A stretch of DNA of 64,000 nucleotides. Source: Planctomycetota bacterium (lineage in GTDB: Bacteria; Planctomycetota; PLA2). Below are positions 61,744 through 64,000 of this stretch, one piece after another (position 1 is the stretch's first letter; each line of letters starts with the position of its first letter). The position numbers and the translations under genes were made by a program. The notes under the pieces were generated by a model. That model was not told the origin of the DNA. It saw only the letters and a list, made by a program, of their open reading frames with translations, and made no database searches. The stretch covers positions 62,001 through 126,000 of the forward strand of contig JAJFFH010000061.1 of the NCBI GenBank assembly GCA_021776735.1. The letters run 5' to 3'.

Positions 61744-64000
61744 ATGGGCATGCGCCGCACCCTCGTGCTCCCGCTCCTGTTTGCCATCCTGCTGCCCCAC
61801 GTGCTTTGGGCCCAGGACGGTCCGCCGGAGAAACCCGCGAAGCCGGAACCCAAGAAGAAGGCCGATCCGCAGCCGGAGCTGCACAAGATCTACGTTCCGT
61901 ACAAGAAGCTCGATGAGCTCCTCGGCACCGACAAGGAACGCGTCATGGTGCCGTACAAGGAGTTCCTCGAACTCTGGAACCTCAAGTACGGACCCAAGGC
62001 GTCCGCGGCGGAGCCGCCCGTGCCGTTCGCCGTCGAGTCCGCGCGCTACGACGGGCGCGTACAAAACGGACTCGTCGTGTTTCAGGCGGTCCTTCAGATC
62101 GAGGTCTTTGCGGAAGGCTGGCAGCGCATCCCGCTCGGCTTTTCGCGGATCGCGTTCGAAGACATCGCCGTCGATGGCAAGCCGGGCGTATTGACGCCGA
62201 CCCGGGGCGGCTACGAACTCCTGCTGCAGGGCAAGGGCCGCCACAAGGTCGAAGCGCGCCTCGTGGCCGGCATCGCCCGCGGCAAGGAGGTCGCGACGTG
62301 CGAGTTCGGGCTCCCGCCCGTGCCGCTGCACCGGCTGACGTTCCGCGTCCCCGGCAAGGGCACGGAAGTCGGTCTCGAGCCCGCGCGCGCGAGTTCGACG
62401 AAAAACGACGGCGACGAAACGGTGCTGCTCGCGTTCTTGGGCCCGCAGCGCAAGGTCAAGCTCAAGTGGCGGTACAAGCCCGAGGAGACCGAACGCGAGC
62501 CGTCGCTCGTGTTCTCGACCGACATCGTGGATCTCAGGGTCGAGGAGCGTTCGCTGCGCGGACTGACCCGCTTCGAGCTGAAGGTCCTGCGCACGCCCAC
62601 GGAAAAGTTCGTCGTCGAGATTCCCGAGGGCGTCCAGGTACTCGAGGTCTCCGGCGCACGCCTGCGCACCTGGAACTTCACGGACGAGGCCCGGCGGCGT
62701 CTCGAAGTGCGCCTGCACAAGCCCGCCATCGGGTCGTACACGTTCGAGGTCCGCTTCGAGCGCACCGTTTCCATTCAAGTGCCGGGCATCGTCGCGGTGC
62801 CTGCGCTGCGCCTCGTCGACGCGTCGCGCGAGCGCGGTTTCGTTCGCGTCACGGGCGCCGAAGGCGTCGCCGTCCGTCCCGGAGCGCTTGAAAACGCGTT
62901 TCAGTCGGACCTGAACTCCCTGCCCAAGGCGATCCGCGGCGGCCGCGGCCTCGGCTTTCGCTTCGCAACCGTGCCGTATTCGATCGGCCTCGTCACCGAA
63001 CGCATCGAACCACTCGTCTCCCTCGTGCATCGCGCACGGCTCAACGTCGGACGGCGCCTCGTGTCGCTGCACCAGGAACTCCAGTTCGACGTCGAGCGCA
63101 CGGGACTGTTCTCGGTGCGCGTACACGTGCCGGACGGCATCACGCTCACCGACATCGGCACTCCGCAGCTCGTCGATACGTGGCGCGAGATCAAGGAAGA
63201 CGGCAAGCGCATCCTGGTCATCGAACTGCGCGGCCGGCGGATGGGCAAGTTCACGCTGCCGTTCAAGGGCGAGATGGAACTCGATCTCGGCAGGGATCCC
63301 AAGGAGGATCTCAAGAACGTCCGGCTCCAGGTGCCGCTGCTTTCGATGACGGGCGCGGACCGCGAAGAGGGCACGCTCGGCGTCTTCATGGACGCGGGCT
63401 TGAAGGCCTCGGCGAAGACAAAAAGCGTCGTGCCGCTCGAGCCGAAGGAATTCGTCCAAAAAGACCGCTACCGCTCGCCCGCCGGACTCCCGCTCGCCTT
63501 CGCGTGGCGCTGGCGCGGCGAGGGCCCGGAGGTCGCGTTCACGATCGAAAAACGCAAGCCCAAGGTCACCTGCGACGTGCACTACCGCCTCGAAGCCGGC
63601 GAATCGCGCGTGCAGGTCCGCGCGGAGCTCCACTACAACGTGCAGTACAGCGGCGTGGAGACGTTCTCGTTTCGCGTGCCCAAGTCGATCCGCAAGAACC
63701 TCAAGGTCGATGTCGCCGGGTTTCGTGAGAAGGAACCCAAGGACGACACAGTCAAAGACGGCGATGTTCCCACCACGACGTGGACCGTCACGATGCAGCG
63801 GCCCGTGCTCGGCAAACTGGTGATCGTCGCCGAGTACGACGAGACTTTCCCGCAGCCGCTTCAGACGGGCCAAAGCCGTCCGGTCGCGATTCCCGCGATC
63901 GTGCCGCTCAACCTCGATCGCACGAACGCGTTCGTTGCCATCCGCAAGGCACCCACGATCAAGGTCGATCCCGCCGGAACGGACTACGAGCAGATCGATC
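61744..64000 (+). CDS. Large exported protein of unknown function (3' end outside window)
   Basis: At least 752 residues, open to the window end. A signal peptide cleaves after LPHVLWA, followed by a charged Lys/Pro linker and then a long beta-rich chain (VPFAVESARYDGRVQNGLVV, then VVEIPEGVQVLEVSGARLRT, then LNVGRRLVSLHQELQFDVER). No catalytic motif is recognised. ATG 61750, two codons on, is an equally good start. VKDGDVP near the end is a decayed 13-mer (63754). An unusually long open frame on the opposite strand (61477-63873) is a shadow of the strong GC skew. Confidence 0.6.
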   Translation, partial: MGMRRTLVLPLLFAILLPHVLWAQDGPPEKPAKPEPKKKADPQPELHKIYVPYKKLDELLGTDKERVMVPYKEFLELWNLKYGPKASAAEPPVPFAVESARYDGRVQNGLVVFQAVLQIEVFAEGWQRIPLGFSRIAFEDIAVDGKPGVLTPTRGGYELLLQGKGRHKVEARLVAGIARGKEVATCEFGLPPVPLHRLTFRVPGKGTEVGLEPARASSTKNDGDETVLLAFLGPQRKVKLKWRYKPEETEREPSLVFSTDIVDLRVEERSLRGLTRFELKVLRTPTEKFVVEIPEGVQVLEVSGARLRTWNFTDEARRRLEVRLHKPAIGSYTFEVRFERTVSIQVPGIVAVPALRLVDASRERGFVRVTGAEGVAVRPGALENAFQSDLNSLPKAIRGGRGLGFRFATVPYSIGLVTERIEPLVSLVHRARLNVGRRLVSLHQELQFDVERTGLFSVRVHVPDGITLTDIGTPQLVDTWREIKEDGKRILVIELRGRRMGKFTLPFKGEMELDLGRDPKEDLKNVRLQVPLLSMTGADREEGTLGVFMDAGLKASAKTKSVVPLEPKEFVQKDRYRSPAGLPLAFAWRWRGEGPEVAFTIEKRKPKVTCDVHYRLEAGESRVQVRAELHYNVQYSGVETFSFRVPKSIRKNLKVDVAGFREKEPKDDTVKDGDVPTTTWTVTMQRPVLGKLVIVAEYDETFPQPLQTGQSRPVAIPAIVPLNLDRTNAFVAIRKAPTIKVDPAGTDYEQID
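62865..62877 (-). repeat. 13-mer word, variant copy
   Basis: Plus strand CGTCGCCGTCCGT, one mismatch, in the exported protein gene, read Val-Ala-Val-Arg-Pro. Confidence 0.5.

Noticed and set aside
62165-62180. GACATCGCCGTCGATGG as another 13-mer copy
   Set aside because: Only nine or ten bases match, and it encodes ordinary residues (DIAVDG) in a conserved-looking strand.
61477-63873. 798-codon open frame on the minus strand
   Set aside because: It is antisense to the better-supported exported protein (signal peptide, domain-like sequence) and is explained by the codon bias of high-GC DNA.

Overview
The window is GC-rich, coding-dense DNA from a bacterium. Several gene families point to a Planctomycetota-type genome: a short ECF sigma factor coupled by ATGA overlap to a Ser/Thr kinase fused to a formylglycine-enzyme-like domain, a second divergent ECF-like factor, a CRTAC1 (FG-GAP plus ASPIC/UnbV) protein beside a multihaem cytochrome, a DUF3299 operon, kinase remnants with PEGA repeats, and many lipoproteins with TTG or GTG starts. 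This placement is inferred from gene content only. No rRNA gene, insertion sequence, prophage or origin is visible.

Layout. 1-8 kb: the 3' end of manA, an alpha/beta-hydrolase-like lipoprotein, a GNAT enzyme, a membrane protein, an RsuA/RluB pseudouridine synthase, tRNA-Arg(CCG), and a J-domain membrane protein. 8-13 kb: a CRTAC1 protein, a five-haem cytochrome with TPRs, and a bacilliredoxin. 13-26 kb: an HD-GYP pair, ileS, a DUF433 remnant, CRISPR-like repeat debris, and a lipoprotein-hemE-hemG operon joined by ATGA overlaps. 26-30.5 kb: exported proteins of unknown role. 30.5-42.2 kb: the most interesting block. 42-46 kb: a large MscS-family channel, a DUF4332 protein and a GlsB/YeaQ protein. 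46-51 kb: a sigma/kinase module next to decayed FHA and kinase genes. 51-59 kb: groES-groEL, a candidate toxin-antitoxin pair, and an ABC/DUF3299 operon. 59-64 kb: thiE, a large lipoprotein, and an exported protein that runs off the window.

The 30.5-42.2 kb block looks like one sigma-54 regulon. An RtcR-like protein (CARF-like sensor plus sigma-54 AAA+ domain) lies behind its own -24/-12 promoter. Matching promoters precede (i) an ABC operon with two membrane-anchored ATPases, one of them degenerate, and (ii) a coiled-coil/vWA/unknown-protein operon. Each promoter has a tandem pair of GGTCGG-N4-CCGACC-like palindromes at a fixed distance: 31 bp at two promoters, and 41 bp on both sides of the divergent pair. 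Three of the four predicted transcripts would begin two bases before the start codon. The regulated system is not one I recognise.

The second strong signal is genome-wide in character. The 13-mer ACGGACGGCGATG occurs 18 times exactly, with about ten close variants, on both strands, inside and between genes, and often as inverted pairs inside one gene. In coding regions it usually reads Thr-Asp-Gly-Asp or Ile-Ala-Val-Arg. It resembles a DNA-uptake-type word or the ends of a miniature element. A second word, GCCCCCGCCCCCC, is strongly polar, with the C-run almost always on the + strand.
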